Assembly (NCBI RefSeq): GCF_018881965.1 | Contig: NZ_JACVPI010000001.1 | Location: 1,494,018-1,558,017 of the forward strand | Direction: 5' to 3' | DNA length: 64,000 nt | From: Polynucleobacter sp. JS-Polo-80-F4 | GTDB taxonomy: Bacteria > Pseudomonadota > Gammaproteobacteria > Burkholderiales > Burkholderiaceae | Shown here: positions 54,558-64,000 of the stretch, piece after piece | Layout of the letters: every line of letters begins with the position of its first letter | Numbering within the stretch: the first letter of the stretch is position 1 | The notes under the pieces: generated by a model | Databases searched by the model: none | Told to the model about the DNA's origin: nothing | Seen by the model: only the letters and a program-made list of their open reading frames with translations | Made by a program: the position numbers and the translations under genes

Positions 54558-57500
54558 ATGCTCTCTAAATTTTTTATTGAACGGCCGGTACTGGCCAATG
54601 TGATTGCTCTAGTCATGTTGTTGATTGGAGCTGTATCCATTAATGGCCTGCCGATTGCTCAGTATCCGAATATTGTTCCGCCTACGATTCAGGTAACCGC
54701 AAGATATCCAGGCGCAAGTGCTACGCTTGTTCAGCAATTGGTTGCTAGCAATATTGAAACTCAGGTCAATGGTGTGGATGGGATGCTCTATATGGAGTCT
54801 GCATCCACCAATGACGGAAACTACACGCTAACCGTTACCTTTAAGGTTGGAACAGACCCAAATTTAGCCCAGGTTAACGTACAAAATCGGGTGGCTATTG
54901 CGCTCCCCTCATTGCCTCAGGCAGTGCAAAAGCAGGGTGTTACTACGAAGACACAATCGACTGCCATTTTGCAGTTCGTTACCCTGACTTCATCCAATCC
55001 AAACCATGACGGCTTATTTTTAAGTAACTTGGCAAACCTCAAGCTGCAACAGCGCTTAGCCCGTATACCAGGTGTGGCTGCTGCTAACGTCTTTGGCGTC
55101 GGTAACTACAGTATGCGAGTTTGGCTTGATCCAGCCCAGCTCAAGATGCGCAATCTCACTCCAAGTGATGTTATTGCGGTCATTAATCGGCAAAACGTGC
55201 TGCTCACAGCCGGTCAAATTGGCGCCCCACCAACACCATTGGGCCAAGATTTTCAGCTGACACTCAATGTCACTAGCGCTATGACAACCCCTGAGCAGTT
55301 TGGCAGAATTGTTGTCAAGGCAGGCAATAAGGCGGAAATAACTTACTTAAGAGATATCGCCAGAATTGAAATGGGTAGTCAGAACTACAGTCAATTCTTC
55401 AAGATTGATGAACAGCCTGCAGGTGGTATTGCTATCTATCAAATGCCTGGCGCTAATGCCATTGCAACTGCACAAGCAGTTCAAGATGAAATGAAGAGTA
55501 TCGCCAAGACACTTCCAAAAGAAGTTTCTTGGGCCATTCCATTTGATACCACGATGTTTGTGAAGGCCTCAATTCATGAGGTTTATAAAACGCTCTACGA
55601 GGCAGGCATCCTAGTTTTGCTAGTGATCATGATCTTCTTGCAGAACTGGCGTGCTACGCTGGTTCCTGCCACAACCGTGCCTGTCACGATTATTGGCGCA
55701 TTTGCTTGTATGGCCGCTCTTGGCTTCTCAATCAACTTGCTTACCTTGTTTGCGATCGTGTTGTGTATCGGTATTGTGGTGGATGATGCGATTGTGGTCG
55801 TTGAGGCAGTATCTAAGAAGGTGGAAGAGGGCGAAGATCCTAAGCAAGGTGCGATTGATGCCATGACTGCTTTGATGGGTCCGATCATCGGTATTACCTT
55901 GGTATTAATGGCGGTGTTTATCCCCGCTTCATTTATTGCGGGTATTACCGGGCAAATGTATCGACAGTTTGCCTTGGTGATTGCAGCCACAGCTTTAATT
56001 AGCGGTATTAATGCGATCACTCTGAAGCCAACCCAGTCAGCCCAGTATTTAAAACCAATTGACCCTAATGCGGTTAAAAATAAGCTCTATCAAAAATTTG
56101 ATTTGTATTTCAATCGCTTGGCAACTTGGTATGGGCACAAGATTGAAGGCTTGATGAAGAATCGAGCTAAGGCCTCAATGGTGGGTATTGGAATTATTGT
56201 TGCCTCTCTCATTGGTTTGATGTTTGTCCCAACAGGCTTTATTCCAAACGAAGACCAAGGCTATTTAGTCGTATCAACTACCTTGCCTGACGCAGCCTCT
56301 TTGCAGCGTACTGAAGAGGGCATGAAAAAAGCGGTTGAAGTGATTAAGAAGGTTCCTGGTGTTGATACAGTTGTGGTGATCGGCGGCATTAATTTACTGA
56401 ACAACAGTAGCTCCCAGTCTAATGCTGGTGGCCTGTATGTCATTATGAAGAAGTGGGATGAGCGAGGCAAGGGTGAGGGCCTGCGTGATATCTATAACAA
56501 TATGAATCAAGGGCTCAAGCAGGTTCAAGAACTTAAGTCGTTTGTGCTTCTGCCACCAGCTATTCCTGGTTTGGGTCTATCGGGTGGCTTTGAGTTGAGA
56601 TTAATGCTGACGGATGGCAGTAATAACTTTGCAAAGTTAGATGCCGCTACTAAGGCTTTTATTGCTGAAGCACAAAAACATCCAGAGATCATGATGATCT
56701 TTACGCCATTCCAAAATAATGTGCCGCAGCTACAGCTGAGTTTTAATATAGGTAGAGCCGAAACTTTTGGTGTCGATATTGGCGATGCTTATGATGTATT
56801 GCAATCCTATCTAGGATCTTCCTACGTAAATCAATTCTTTAAATACGGCCAAACCTACCAAGTGTATGTGCAGGCCGATGGCAAATATCGTAATGCTATA
56901 GAGCAGATAAATCGTCTCTATGTCAAAAATAAGAGTGGCAACATGGTGCCACTGGGATCCTTTATTGATGTTAAAGACACTACTGGGCCTGCCTTTGCGT
57001 CACAGTTCCAGCTTTATCCGTCTGCTGCGGTCCTTGGAGCGGCCAATGATGGCTATAGCTCTGGACAGGCGATGAAGGCCCTGGAACAAGTAGCTAAAAC
57101 TTTGCCAGATGGCGTCACCTACCAATGGGCCGGCATGTCCTATCAAGAAAATTTGGTAGGTAATACCGTCATCCTCATCTTTGCACTTTCGATCTTGTTG
57201 GTTTACTTGGTGCTTGCAGCCCAATATGAGACTTGGATAGCGCCGCTAGCTGTTTTAACGGCAGTTCCGCTTTCTTTATCGGGAACGGTCTTGGCTTTAC
57301 TGCTTACTGGACTGCCAAATAATATTTACGTTCAGATTGGCCTAGTGCTAATGATTGCTCTTTCTTGTAAAAACTCGATTTTGATTGTTGAAGTCGCCAT
57401 TGAGTGCAGACATAAGGGTATGAGTTTCGTAGATGCAGCTCTAGAGGCATCTAGAGAGCGCTTTAGACCAATCGTTATGACATCGATTGCATTTATTTTG

Positions 57501-57686
57501 GGTGTTATGCCCTTGCTAACATCTACTGGTGCTGGTGCAGCTGCACGTATATCTCTGGGTATTACGGTGTTTAGCGGCATGATCGCTTCAACCTGCCTTG
57601 CGGTCGCATTGGTCCCCATCTTCTATGTGGAGATTGAAACCTTCTTTGAAAACCGTGCCAATAAGAAAGCCAATAAGAGTGTTTAA
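54558..57686 (+). CDS. RND multidrug efflux permease (HAE1 family)
   Basis: Proton-driven inner-membrane pump of 1,042 residues with about 12 membrane helices. The N-terminus FFIERPVLANVIALVMLLIG is the HAE1 signature. The proton-relay aspartates are D409 and D410 (GIVVDDAIVVVEAV), and K938 is present in TM10 (LSCKNSILIVEV), as in AcrB. The docking and porter domains are full length. It belongs with the OMF and MFP genes just upstream; together they are a complete pump. The hydrophobic or amphiphilic substrate range is not predictable. Unlike the partial gene at the left edge, this is HAE1, not HME type. Confidence 0.95.
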   Translation: MLSKFFIERPVLANVIALVMLLIGAVSINGLPIAQYPNIVPPTIQVTARYPGASATLVQQLVASNIETQVNGVDGMLYMESASTNDGNYTLTVTFKVGTDPNLAQVNVQNRVAIALPSLPQAVQKQGVTTKTQSTAILQFVTLTSSNPNHDGLFLSNLANLKLQQRLARIPGVAAANVFGVGNYSMRVWLDPAQLKMRNLTPSDVIAVINRQNVLLTAGQIGAPPTPLGQDFQLTLNVTSAMTTPEQFGRIVVKAGNKAEITYLRDIARIEMGSQNYSQFFKIDEQPAGGIAIYQMPGANAIATAQAVQDEMKSIAKTLPKEVSWAIPFDTTMFVKASIHEVYKTLYEAGILVLLVIMIFLQNWRATLVPATTVPVTIIGAFACMAALGFSINLLTLFAIVLCIGIVVDDAIVVVEAVSKKVEEGEDPKQGAIDAMTALMGPIIGITLVLMAVFIPASFIAGITGQMYRQFALVIAATALISGINAITLKPTQSAQYLKPIDPNAVKNKLYQKFDLYFNRLATWYGHKIEGLMKNRAKASMVGIGIIVASLIGLMFVPTGFIPNEDQGYLVVSTTLPDAASLQRTEEGMKKAVEVIKKVPGVDTVVVIGGINLLNNSSSQSNAGGLYVIMKKWDERGKGEGLRDIYNNMNQGLKQVQELKSFVLLPPAIPGLGLSGGFELRLMLTDGSNNFAKLDAATKAFIAEAQKHPEIMMIFTPFQNNVPQLQLSFNIGRAETFGVDIGDAYDVLQSYLGSSYVNQFFKYGQTYQVYVQADGKYRNAIEQINRLYVKNKSGNMVPLGSFIDVKDTTGPAFASQFQLYPSAAVLGAANDGYSSGQAMKALEQVAKTLPDGVTYQWAGMSYQENLVGNTVILIFALSILLVYLVLAAQYETWIAPLAVLTAVPLSLSGTVLALLLTGLPNNIYVQIGLVLMIALSCKNSILIVEVAIECRHKGMSFVDAALEASRERFRPIVMTSIAFILGVMPLLTSTGAGAAARISLGITVFSGMIASTCLAVALVPIFYVEIETFFENRANKKANKSV

Positions 57687-57727
57687 TGGCAGATCAATTC
57701 CCATTTAAGTAAAAATGCGTTTCAAGA

Positions 57728-57752
57728 AAAAGCCACTCAAAAAGTGGCTTTT
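57728..57752. terminator. Intrinsic terminator after the RND operon
   Basis: Stem AAAAGCCACT (57728-57737) / AGTGGCTTTT (57743-57752) with a 5-nt loop and TTCTTT after it. The reverse direction also has TTTTTCTT, so it may serve the convergent DUF4239 gene as well. Confidence 0.88.
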
Positions 57753-57811
57753 TCTTTGTCATCAACTCTTAAGTTACTGCCATTATGAAAACCGCACCGA
57801 GTATCAATATC

Positions 57812-58603
57812 TTAATTAGTCTTCAGACTATCAAACATGCGCAAAGATTCTTGGAGTTTAAGGGGCTCCACTGGATTCCAGCCGCGGTAGGGTGACACAC
57901 CGATAAATAGAAAGATGACTGCCGTCACAATACACAATGAGGCGATCGATAAAGACACTTTCATTGCCTTAATGCTTCCCAGGTGGACTATGCCGACCGA
58001 CAACAGCAGCAAGAATGAGAAGACTGGTATCGATGGCCATTTTTTTAAGCTATCGTTGTCATATGCCAGTGATTGCCTAATTTGTCTGTCATGGCGCATG
58101 GTTCCGATGGCTGACAGTAGCTGATTCTCGACGCTGCTTCGTTGATTGGGTTGATAGGCGATATCACTAATAATTTTATTTAAAGCCATAAATTCAGGGG
58201 TCGCAATTTCCCGTTTACTAACATCTCTACTCTCCATAGCAGGCCATTCTTTTTCAATGACTGCAGATAAATAATTTTTAAGTCCTGAGTGGATCTCTAT
58301 TTGATCTTTCTTAGGGAGGATAGTTGCCGTACTAATAATAGTTTCGATCGCATTTGATTCAGTGATTAAGTTTGAAATGGCTGACTGATGATGATCAAAT
58401 GAATAGCCCGCTAAAGTCGAAATCGCAAGGCCAAAGATAAAGGAAGTGATTGATAGAAATGATGGCACAACCGCATCTGAATCATGAAGCCATCGAGCTA
58501 TTGGCGAGTCATTGAGCGCCCAGTAAATCGCATAAGCAACACCAGCAGTTATGAGTGTTACTGCGACAATCAATATTAGTAATTCAGTAGTGAAGAGGCT
58601 CAT
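57812..58603 (-). CDS. DUF4239 membrane protein
   Basis: 263 residues with about four hydrophobic segments: near residues 8-28, 45-66, 194-212 and 220-240. The pattern of two N-terminal helices, a central hydrophilic helical region, and two C-terminal helices fits DUF4239 (a bestrophin-like domain). SFLSITSFIFGLAISTLAGYSFDHHQSAISNLITESNAI is the best-conserved-looking part. Function unknown. It is convergent with the RND operon and upstream of it in the minus direction is the M3 peptidase gene. Confidence 0.72.
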   Translation of the reverse strand: MSLFTTELLILIVAVTLITAGVAYAIYWALNDSPIARWLHDSDAVVPSFLSITSFIFGLAISTLAGYSFDHHQSAISNLITESNAIETIISTATILPKKDQIEIHSGLKNYLSAVIEKEWPAMESRDVSKREIATPEFMALNKIISDIAYQPNQRSSVENQLLSAIGTMRHDRQIRQSLAYDNDSLKKWPSIPVFSFLLLLSVGIVHLGSIKAMKVSLSIASLCIVTAVIFLFIGVSPYRGWNPVEPLKLQESLRMFDSLKTN

Positions 58604-58653
58604 TGAGTATGTATAGATCAGTTATTTAAGGGTTGAAACCATTCATCTTGTGG

Positions 58654-60780
58654 TTAGGTGAGCCCGCCATGACGTAGCAAAGCATCAATACTGGGCTCTC
58701 TGCCTCTAAAGGCTTTAAAGGATTCAGCAGCAGGGCGGCTGCCACCAACCTCTAAAATCTCTTCGCGATAACGAGTGCCTGTTTTTTCATCCAAGACGCT
58801 ACCAGTGATTTTTGCCGCCTCTTCAAAGGCAGAGTAGACATCGGCAGATAGCACTTCGGCCCACTTATAACTGTAGTAACCAGCTGCATATCCACCAGCA
58901 AAGATATGGCTAAAAGTATTAATCCAGCGTGAGATCTTAGGTTGCGGAATAACGTTGAACTGATCAGCGATTGATCTAGATAGTTCCAGCACCGCTTGGC
59001 CTTGGGCATTCTTTGCATCAAAGCTCGCGTGCAGACGCCAATCCGTTAATGACATCACAATCTGACGCAGAGTCATATAGCCATTCTGGAAGTTCTTGGC
59101 TGCCAGGATCTTGTCAAACAATTCTCGAGGGAGTGGTTTGCCTGTCTCAGCATGCGCTGTCATCTTTTCTAAAACCTCCCATTCCCAGCAGAAGTTTTCC
59201 ATAAACTGACTTGGTAACTCTACGGCATCCCACTCAACACCATTGATGCCGGATACACCTAAGGCACTAACTTGAGTCAAGAGGTGATGCAAACCATGAC
59301 CACTCTCATGGAAGAGGGTAATCACATCATCATGAGTAATGGTGGGCTGGCGTAAAACACCGTCTACTTTAACTGGCGGTGCAAAGTTGCATACTAAGTA
59401 CGCTACAGGGACCTGAATCTCGCCATTAGGCAGTACTCTACGACCACGGGCATCATCCATCCAGGCCCCACCACGCTTACCTGGACGTGCGTACGGGTCT
59501 AGGTAAAAATAAGCGACGATATTACCCCTGGCATTTTTCACTGAGAAGGATTGCACATCTGCATGCCATGTAGGCAAGTCAGCAGCTTCAATCTTCACGC
59601 CAAATAATGTCTGAATGACTTGGAAGAGTCCATCCAATACTTTAGGTAGTGGAAAATATTGCTTGAGCTCATTCTCAGAAAAAGAATAACGCTCTTGCTT
59701 CAATCTTTCTGACGCAAAGGCAACATCCCATGGTTCCAATCCATCGGTAATGGAGAGTTCAGTCTTGGCAAACTCAGAGAGCTCTTGCCAATCTTTTAAT
59801 GCAAAGGGTTTTGCCTTCTGCGCAAAGTTAGTCAAGAAAGAATCTACTTCTTCAACGCTACTAGCCATCTTCGGCGCCAAACTTAGGGCTGCATAATTTT
59901 TGAAGCCAAGCATGCGTGCTTCTTCATCACGTAGTCTTAACTGCTCCAACATATTGTGAGTATTGTCCCAATCCAATTTGCCCTTGGCAAACTGGGGAGC
60001 CAGCTCTGAAGCCCGAGTTACATAGGCTTCATACAGGAGGCGACGTAGCGCGCGGTTCTCCGAGTACTGCATGACGGGGTAGTAGGAGGGGAAGTGCAGC
60101 GTAAAAGCCCAGCCCTGCAGATTCTTCTGCTGGGCAGTGTCGGCGGCAGCGGCAATCGCATCCTCAGGCAGGCCTATTAATTCAGATTTATCGGCGATCA
60201 GATGAACAAAACCATCAGTAGCATCTAATACATGATCCGAAAAGGCTTTGCCTAATGTTGCTTGCTCATCCTGAATTTGGGAAAAGCGAGGCTTATCAGC
60301 ATCACTAAGCTCTGCGCCACCCAAACGAAAATCTCGCAGGGAGTTTTCAATTACCTTCTTCTGCGCTGAACTCAGCTTTGAAAAGTCAGGGGCCTTGCTC
60401 AATTCTTTAAACTTTTTGTAGAGCTCTAAATTTTGTCCAAGGCTTGAGAAGAAGGCTGTGACCTTAGGCAACATCTCACCATAGGCAGCACGCAACCCTG
60501 GTGTATCCGCAACACTATTGAGGTGAGAGATCACGCCCCAAGATCTGCCTAAAGATTCTGTAGCATCTTCCAGGGGTTCGGCTAAGTCATCCCAGGTAGA
60601 TGGAGTGCTTGGATTAACAGCTAGATCAACCGCATCTTGCGCATGCTTGAGGAGGTATTCAATAGCAGGCGCAATATGCTCAGGCTTGACTTCTGAATAC
60701 GCGGCAATACCACGCCCAAAAGTGGTTAGGGGGTTGTTTTGTAGTTCGGCGGGGAGGCTATTTGTGAGGGATGTAGTCAT
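58654..60780 (-). CDS. prlC: Oligopeptidase A (M3 metallopeptidase)
   Basis: Cytoplasmic zinc peptidase degrading short peptides, including cleaved signal peptides. 708 residues, as in E. coli PrlC (680). The zinc motif HESGH (HExxH), near residue 490, is followed about 25 residues later by the third ligand region GVEWDAVELPSQFMENF. The start is at 60780, giving MTTSLTNSLPAELQNNPL. folD lies 67 bp upstream in the same direction. Confidence 0.94.
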   Translation of the reverse strand: MTTSLTNSLPAELQNNPLTTFGRGIAAYSEVKPEHIAPAIEYLLKHAQDAVDLAVNPSTPSTWDDLAEPLEDATESLGRSWGVISHLNSVADTPGLRAAYGEMLPKVTAFFSSLGQNLELYKKFKELSKAPDFSKLSSAQKKVIENSLRDFRLGGAELSDADKPRFSQIQDEQATLGKAFSDHVLDATDGFVHLIADKSELIGLPEDAIAAAADTAQQKNLQGWAFTLHFPSYYPVMQYSENRALRRLLYEAYVTRASELAPQFAKGKLDWDNTHNMLEQLRLRDEEARMLGFKNYAALSLAPKMASSVEEVDSFLTNFAQKAKPFALKDWQELSEFAKTELSITDGLEPWDVAFASERLKQERYSFSENELKQYFPLPKVLDGLFQVIQTLFGVKIEAADLPTWHADVQSFSVKNARGNIVAYFYLDPYARPGKRGGAWMDDARGRRVLPNGEIQVPVAYLVCNFAPPVKVDGVLRQPTITHDDVITLFHESGHGLHHLLTQVSALGVSGINGVEWDAVELPSQFMENFCWEWEVLEKMTAHAETGKPLPRELFDKILAAKNFQNGYMTLRQIVMSLTDWRLHASFDAKNAQGQAVLELSRSIADQFNVIPQPKISRWINTFSHIFAGGYAAGYYSYKWAEVLSADVYSAFEEAAKITGSVLDEKTGTRYREEILEVGGSRPAAESFKAFRGREPSIDALLRHGGLT

Positions 60781-60847
60781 CCCTCTAGCTTAATGGACTG
60801 GGAGCAATTTTGCCAAAAGTCCCAGTAAATCCTTAGCGCCAAGTCGG

Positions 60848-61702
60848 TTAGTGCTTGGCGGCCTTTTCAGCAGCTTCCAGGGTGTTCATGAGCAGCATAG
60901 TGATGGTCATTGGACCAACACCGCCAGGAACAGGGGTAATCCAGCCAGCTACATATTTGGCCGCATCAAAATCGACGTCGCCACACAATTTGCCATCCGG
61001 CAGGCGGTTGATACCAACGTCAATGACAACGGCACCATTCTTCACCATATCACCGGAAATCATTTTAGGTTTGCCTGTTGCGACCACCAAAATATCGGCG
61101 TCTTTTGTATGGTGGGCTAAGTCACGTGTCTTGCTGTTGCAAATAGTGACAGTTGCACCAGCTTGCAGCAGCAGCATTGCCATAGGCTTGCCTACGATAT
61201 TAGAGGCGCCAACAATTACCGCACGAGCGCCACGAATGGGGTATTCAATACTTTCCAGAATCTTCATGCATCCATAGGGAGTACAGGGTTTGAACTCTGG
61301 TTGGCCAACCATCAAGGCGCCAGCATTGGCAACGTGAAAGCCATCCACATCTTTTTCCGGGGCAATCGCCTCAAGAACACGCTCAGATGCAATATGTTCT
61401 GGTAAAGGGAGTTGTACCAAGATCCCGTGTATCGCAGGATCCGCGTTGAGGGTGGCAATACGAGCGAGTAATTCTTCTTCACCTAATTCAGCAGAGTAGC
61501 GCTCTAAAACAGAATGAAAGCCAACATCTTCACAGGCTTTTACTTTGTTACGCACATATACCGCGCTGGCAGGATTATCGCCAACCACAATCACTGCTAA
61601 ACCAGGTCTTGTGCCTTTGGCGGTAACAATAGCGCCGCGTGCAGCAATCTCTGTGCGTAGTTTTTTAGAAAGGGCGTTTCCGTCTAATAATTGAGCTGGC
61701 AT
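60848..61702 (-). CDS. folD: Methylenetetrahydrofolate dehydrogenase / cyclohydrolase FolD
   Basis: Bifunctional one-carbon enzyme converting 5,10-methylene-THF to 10-formyl-THF using NADP. 284 residues. The catalytic lysine is in [13 protein letters not shown] near residue 54. [12 protein letters not shown] near 95 and [12 protein letters not shown] near 137 are conserved. The Rossmann motif [17 protein letters not shown] is near 164, and the ending [22 protein letters not shown] is typical. It is 15 bp downstream of the response regulator gene. Confidence 0.96.
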   Translation of the reverse strand: MPAQLLDGNALSKKLRTEIAARGAIVTAKGTRPGLAVIVVGDNPASAVYVRNKVKACEDVGFHSVLERYSAELGEEELLARIATLNADPAIHGILVQLPLPEHIASERVLEAIAPEKDVDGFHVANAGALMVGQPEFKPCTPYGCMKILESIEYPIRGARAVIVGASNIVGKPMAMLLLQAGATVTICNSKTRDLAHHTKDADILVVATGKPKMISGDMVKNGAVVIDVGINRLPDGKLCGDVDFDAAKYVAGWITPVPGGVGPMTITMLLMNTLEAAEKAAKH

Positions 61703-61717
61703 TGAGAACCCCAGTAA

Positions 61718-62365
61718 TTAATTAGGCTGAGGATCAGATAAAGCCAAGCGGAGCAGGTCTGCAACCGTATTGACGTTGAGCTTTTCCATGATGTTGGCAC
61801 GGTGTGCCTCAACAGTCTTAATAGAAATGCCAAGATCATCAGCAATTTGTTTATTTAAGCGACCAGCAACAATGCGCTCTAGAACTTGACGCTCACGTCC
61901 AGTCAACTTGCTGAGCAAGCTCTGGGTAATCTTGCGCTGACTAGCTTGTGAATAATCAATTCGTGCTTTAGCAAGCATACGGTCTACCAAACCACACAGA
62001 TCATTTTCTTTGAAAGGTTTTTCAATGAAATCTACTGCACCACGTTTCATGGTGGAGACTGCCATGGAGACATCACCATGACCAGTAATGAAAGCAACTG
62101 GCATTGGTAAGTTTTCGCTCGTGAGGCGCTCTTGTAATTCGAGGCCAGACATACCAGGCATGCGCACATCCAAAATGGCGCAAGAGATAGTGGACTTATC
62201 AGTGCTTTGCAAAGACTGCAAGAAGCGTTCTGCGCTTGCATGGCAGCGGACAACGTAACCATTGCTTTCTAAGAGCCAAGTAAGCGAGTCTCTGACTGCT
62301 TCATCATCATCAACTACATAGACCACTTCAGCTTGGTTTGGTTTTGCAGCAGTGCTTAAGTTCAT
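61718..62365 (-). CDS. FixJ/TodT-family response regulator
   Basis: Two-domain regulator of 215 residues. The receiver domain has D66 as phospho-acceptor (AILDVRMPG) and K in FIEKPFKEND. The C-terminal LuxR-type HTH begins LTGRERQVLERIVAGRLNKQIADDLGISIKTVEAHRANIMEKL. The order and the FixJ pattern suggest a FixL/FixJ-like sensor pair with the kinase upstream. The signal and regulon are unknown; no nitrogen-fixation gene is present. It follows the kinase gene by 24 bp. Confidence 0.93.
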   Translation of the reverse strand: MNLSTAAKPNQAEVVYVVDDDEAVRDSLTWLLESNGYVVRCHASAERFLQSLQSTDKSTISCAILDVRMPGMSGLELQERLTSENLPMPVAFITGHGDVSMAVSTMKRGAVDFIEKPFKENDLCGLVDRMLAKARIDYSQASQRKITQSLLSKLTGRERQVLERIVAGRLNKQIADDLGISIKTVEAHRANIMEKLNVNTVADLLRLALSDPQPN

Positions 62366-62389
62366 ATCAGTTCTCGTGAGGTAAATCCG

Positions 62390-64000
62390 TTAAACATTGG
62401 CCTTGGGTTGCGTCGATTCCAGGGGTAGAAGTATTGTAAAGGTGCAGCCCGCCAGCTTAGTCTGTTCTGAGTCTTGGACGTTGGTAGCCCATAGCCTGCC
62501 ATGGTGGGATTCAATAATAGAGCGGCAAATATTGAGTCCCATGCCCATTCCATCCGATTTTGTGCTGAAAAACGGCTCAAACATGCGTTCCAGTACGTTT
62601 TCAGAGATGCCGCCCCCGGTATCGGAGACTTGGATTCGGAGCATGGCCGGGAAAATGCTGGTGTCTAAATCTGCACTAATCCGCACTGGCGGAGCCGACC
62701 AACGGGAGGAGAGGGGGTATGCCTCACGAACGCTATCTAGTGCATTTTTGAGTAGATTGACTACAACCTGCAGGATCAGGACTGGGTCGAGATTGACTAC
62801 CGGTAGATTTTCAGTAATTTCAGAGGCAATGGTTAAGCGATGGCGATGAGCTTCAATTTCCACCAAGCCAACGGCATCATTAATGATTTCGGCAATATTG
62901 GATTCTTTACGTTGAGGCTCGCTACGTTTTACAAAACCGCGAATACGTTGAATGATGGTGCCCGCTCGATGCGCCTGTTCAGAAGCCTTCTCGAGAGCGG
63001 GCAAGATTTCTTTATTCAATGCAGGCTCTAAGTTGCCCTCTAAACGTTTCGCAACACCCATGCAGTAGTTGGAAATGGCTGAAAGAGGTTGGTTTAATTC
63101 GTGAGCTAAAGAGGATGCCATTTCACCCATCGTAGTGAGACGGCTAGTGAACTGCATACGCTCCTGTTGTTGTAATGCCAAATCATCTGCTTCTTTGCGA
63201 GCGGTAATGTCGGTGGCAATTAATAATTGCGCAAGATGTCCGTCAACCCATGGGATAAAGCGACGTCTCACTTCAAACCATTGATTGCTATCGTCGTTGA
63301 GCTGAACTTCTTCCGATTCGGAATCTTGGTATAAGAATGATGTTGGAATTCCAGGTGGAGAGTCCTCTAGATCCTCGGCAATATCTCGCATCGTTGTGTT
63401 AGTTGAATCACTGCCGGCTAGCTGGTAATGACCTTTGGAGTCATCCCCAAAGCGCTCTCGATAAAAACGATTGGCAAATAGTAGGGCGTTAGTCTCCAAT
63501 GAGACTACGGACACAGCTGCATCTAGACTTTCTAAAACAGTGGTGAAGCGTTCTTGAGAGGCAGCCAATTCTTCACGAATCTTTTTAGGCTCCGAAATAT
63601 CAATCAGAGAGGTCACCCAACCAGTCTGCTTGTCCTTTTCATTAATCAGGGGAGCAATAAAAGTACGCGTCTGAATTAAGGTGCCGTCTCGCTTTAAGAT
63701 CGCACCCTCAATGCCAACCCTCATCATGAGATTAATCTCTGATTTCATCGCCCGATTCATCTTCTCGACGAGCTCATCTCTTCTGCTATCAGGCCAAAAT
63801 GGAAATGGCGGAGTAAGTCCTATTAGCTCTTCCGCGGTCCAGCCCGTCATTTCACAAAATGCTCGATTCACATAAGTGATGCGCTTTTGCATATCGTGCG
63901 CACGAATACCCACTGGAGTGGAGTTCTCCATGGCATTACGAAATCTTGTTTCTGCACGAAGACTCGCTTCGGCCTCTTGACGCACTTGCATCTGTTTGAG
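62390..64000 (-). CDS. PAS-domain sensor histidine kinase, 5' truncated by the window
   Basis: The frame continues through the right edge, so at least 536 residues of a longer kinase are visible. Two PAS domains are seen: one at about the first 130 residues shown (STPVGIRAHDMQKRITYVNRAFCEMTGWT) with a PAC-like end, and one after the ITPVL-like coil (FTTVLESLDAAVSVVSLETNALLFANRFYRERFG). Next come the dimerisation box SLAHELNQPLSAISNY and HATPase motifs (NLLKNALDSV, VSDTGGGI, GMGMGLNICRSIIESHHG). The LAHELNQPLSAI box is typical of FixL/DctB-type kinases. A membrane or further sensor part may lie beyond the edge. Confidence 0.92.
   Translation of the reverse strand, partial: LKQMQVRQEAEASLRAETRFRNAMENSTPVGIRAHDMQKRITYVNRAFCEMTGWTAEELIGLTPPFPFWPDSRRDELVEKMNRAMKSEINLMMRVGIEGAILKRDGTLIQTRTFIAPLINEKDKQTGWVTSLIDISEPKKIREELAASQERFTTVLESLDAAVSVVSLETNALLFANRFYRERFGDDSKGHYQLAGSDSTNTTMRDIAEDLEDSPPGIPTSFLYQDSESEEVQLNDDSNQWFEVRRRFIPWVDGHLAQLLIATDITARKEADDLALQQQERMQFTSRLTTMGEMASSLAHELNQPLSAISNYCMGVAKRLEGNLEPALNKEILPALEKASEQAHRAGTIIQRIRGFVKRSEPQRKESNIAEIINDAVGLVEIEAHRHRLTIASEITENLPVVNLDPVLILQVVVNLLKNALDSVREAYPLSSRWSAPPVRISADLDTSIFPAMLRIQVSDTGGGISENVLERMFEPFFSTKSDGMGMGLNICRSIIESHHGRLWATNVQDSEQTKLAGCTFTILLPLESTQPKANV

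Overview
The window reads as a chromosomal segment of a free-living betaproteobacterium of the family Burkholderiaceae, most like Polynucleobacter. The reasons are the gene orders (surE-pcm-nlpD; rlmN-ispG-hisS-yfgM-bamB-der-hfq-hflX-hflK-hflC-hisZ-purA; argA-yggX; glnA-ntrB-ntrC-xth), the short intergenic gaps, and a GC content that looks mid-40s per cent by eye (not computed). The genus is inferred from protein resemblance and synteny; no search was run. Nearly all of the 64 kb is coding. I see no insertion sequence, integrase, CRISPR array or rRNA.

Layout. 1-1009: 3' part of a heavy-metal RND pump gene. 1030-5559: surE-pcm-nlpD, then an exonuclease and rlmD, with no rpoS where many relatives carry it. 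5560-5902: a leader and a probable 26-residue membrane protein gene. 5903-14463: yccA-like gene on the minus strand, then ndk, rlmN, ispG, hisS, yfgM, bamB, der. 14464-14666: a nested inverted repeat. 14667-23424: hfq, hflX, hflK, hflC, hisZ, purA, glcB. 23502-30215: the most accessory-looking part (cysteine-peptidase-like protein, ion-channel-like protein, MFS and APC transporters, dienelactone hydrolase, a hypothetical, an exported amidohydrolase), bounded by tRNA-Leu(CAG). 30581-33998: rnr, rlmB, DUF2892. 34022-35803: divergent tal and rpiA. 35806-35966: a candidate small RNA with its own promoter and terminator. 36039-41802: argA-yggX divergent from hrpA. 41873-46449: a close-packed set (beta-propeller, polysaccharide deacetylase, sterol-desaturase-like protein, EI24 protein, molybdopterin-binding-domain protein). 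46450-51507: nitrogen regulation (glnA, ntrB, ntrC) plus xth. 51626-57686: a complete tripartite RND efflux operon. 57812-64000, all minus strand: DUF4239 protein, M3 peptidase, folD, and a FixL/FixJ-like two-component pair whose kinase runs off the window.

Most notable observations. (1) NtrC carries P218 in the sigma-54-contacting GAFTGA loop and G239 in place of the Walker B aspartate, although its gene lies beside glnA. (2) Two NtrC-type palindromes sit exactly 52 bp apart upstream of glnA. (3) The minus-strand small RNA has five consecutive hairpins. (4) The 26-residue membrane protein has a strong ribosome binding site. (5) The conserved N-terminus of HflX lies upstream of any ATG, GTG or TTG, so translation may start at CTG. 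(6) rpoS is missing from its usual place after nlpD. No clearly new multi-gene system stands out; the novelty is in regulation and small genes.
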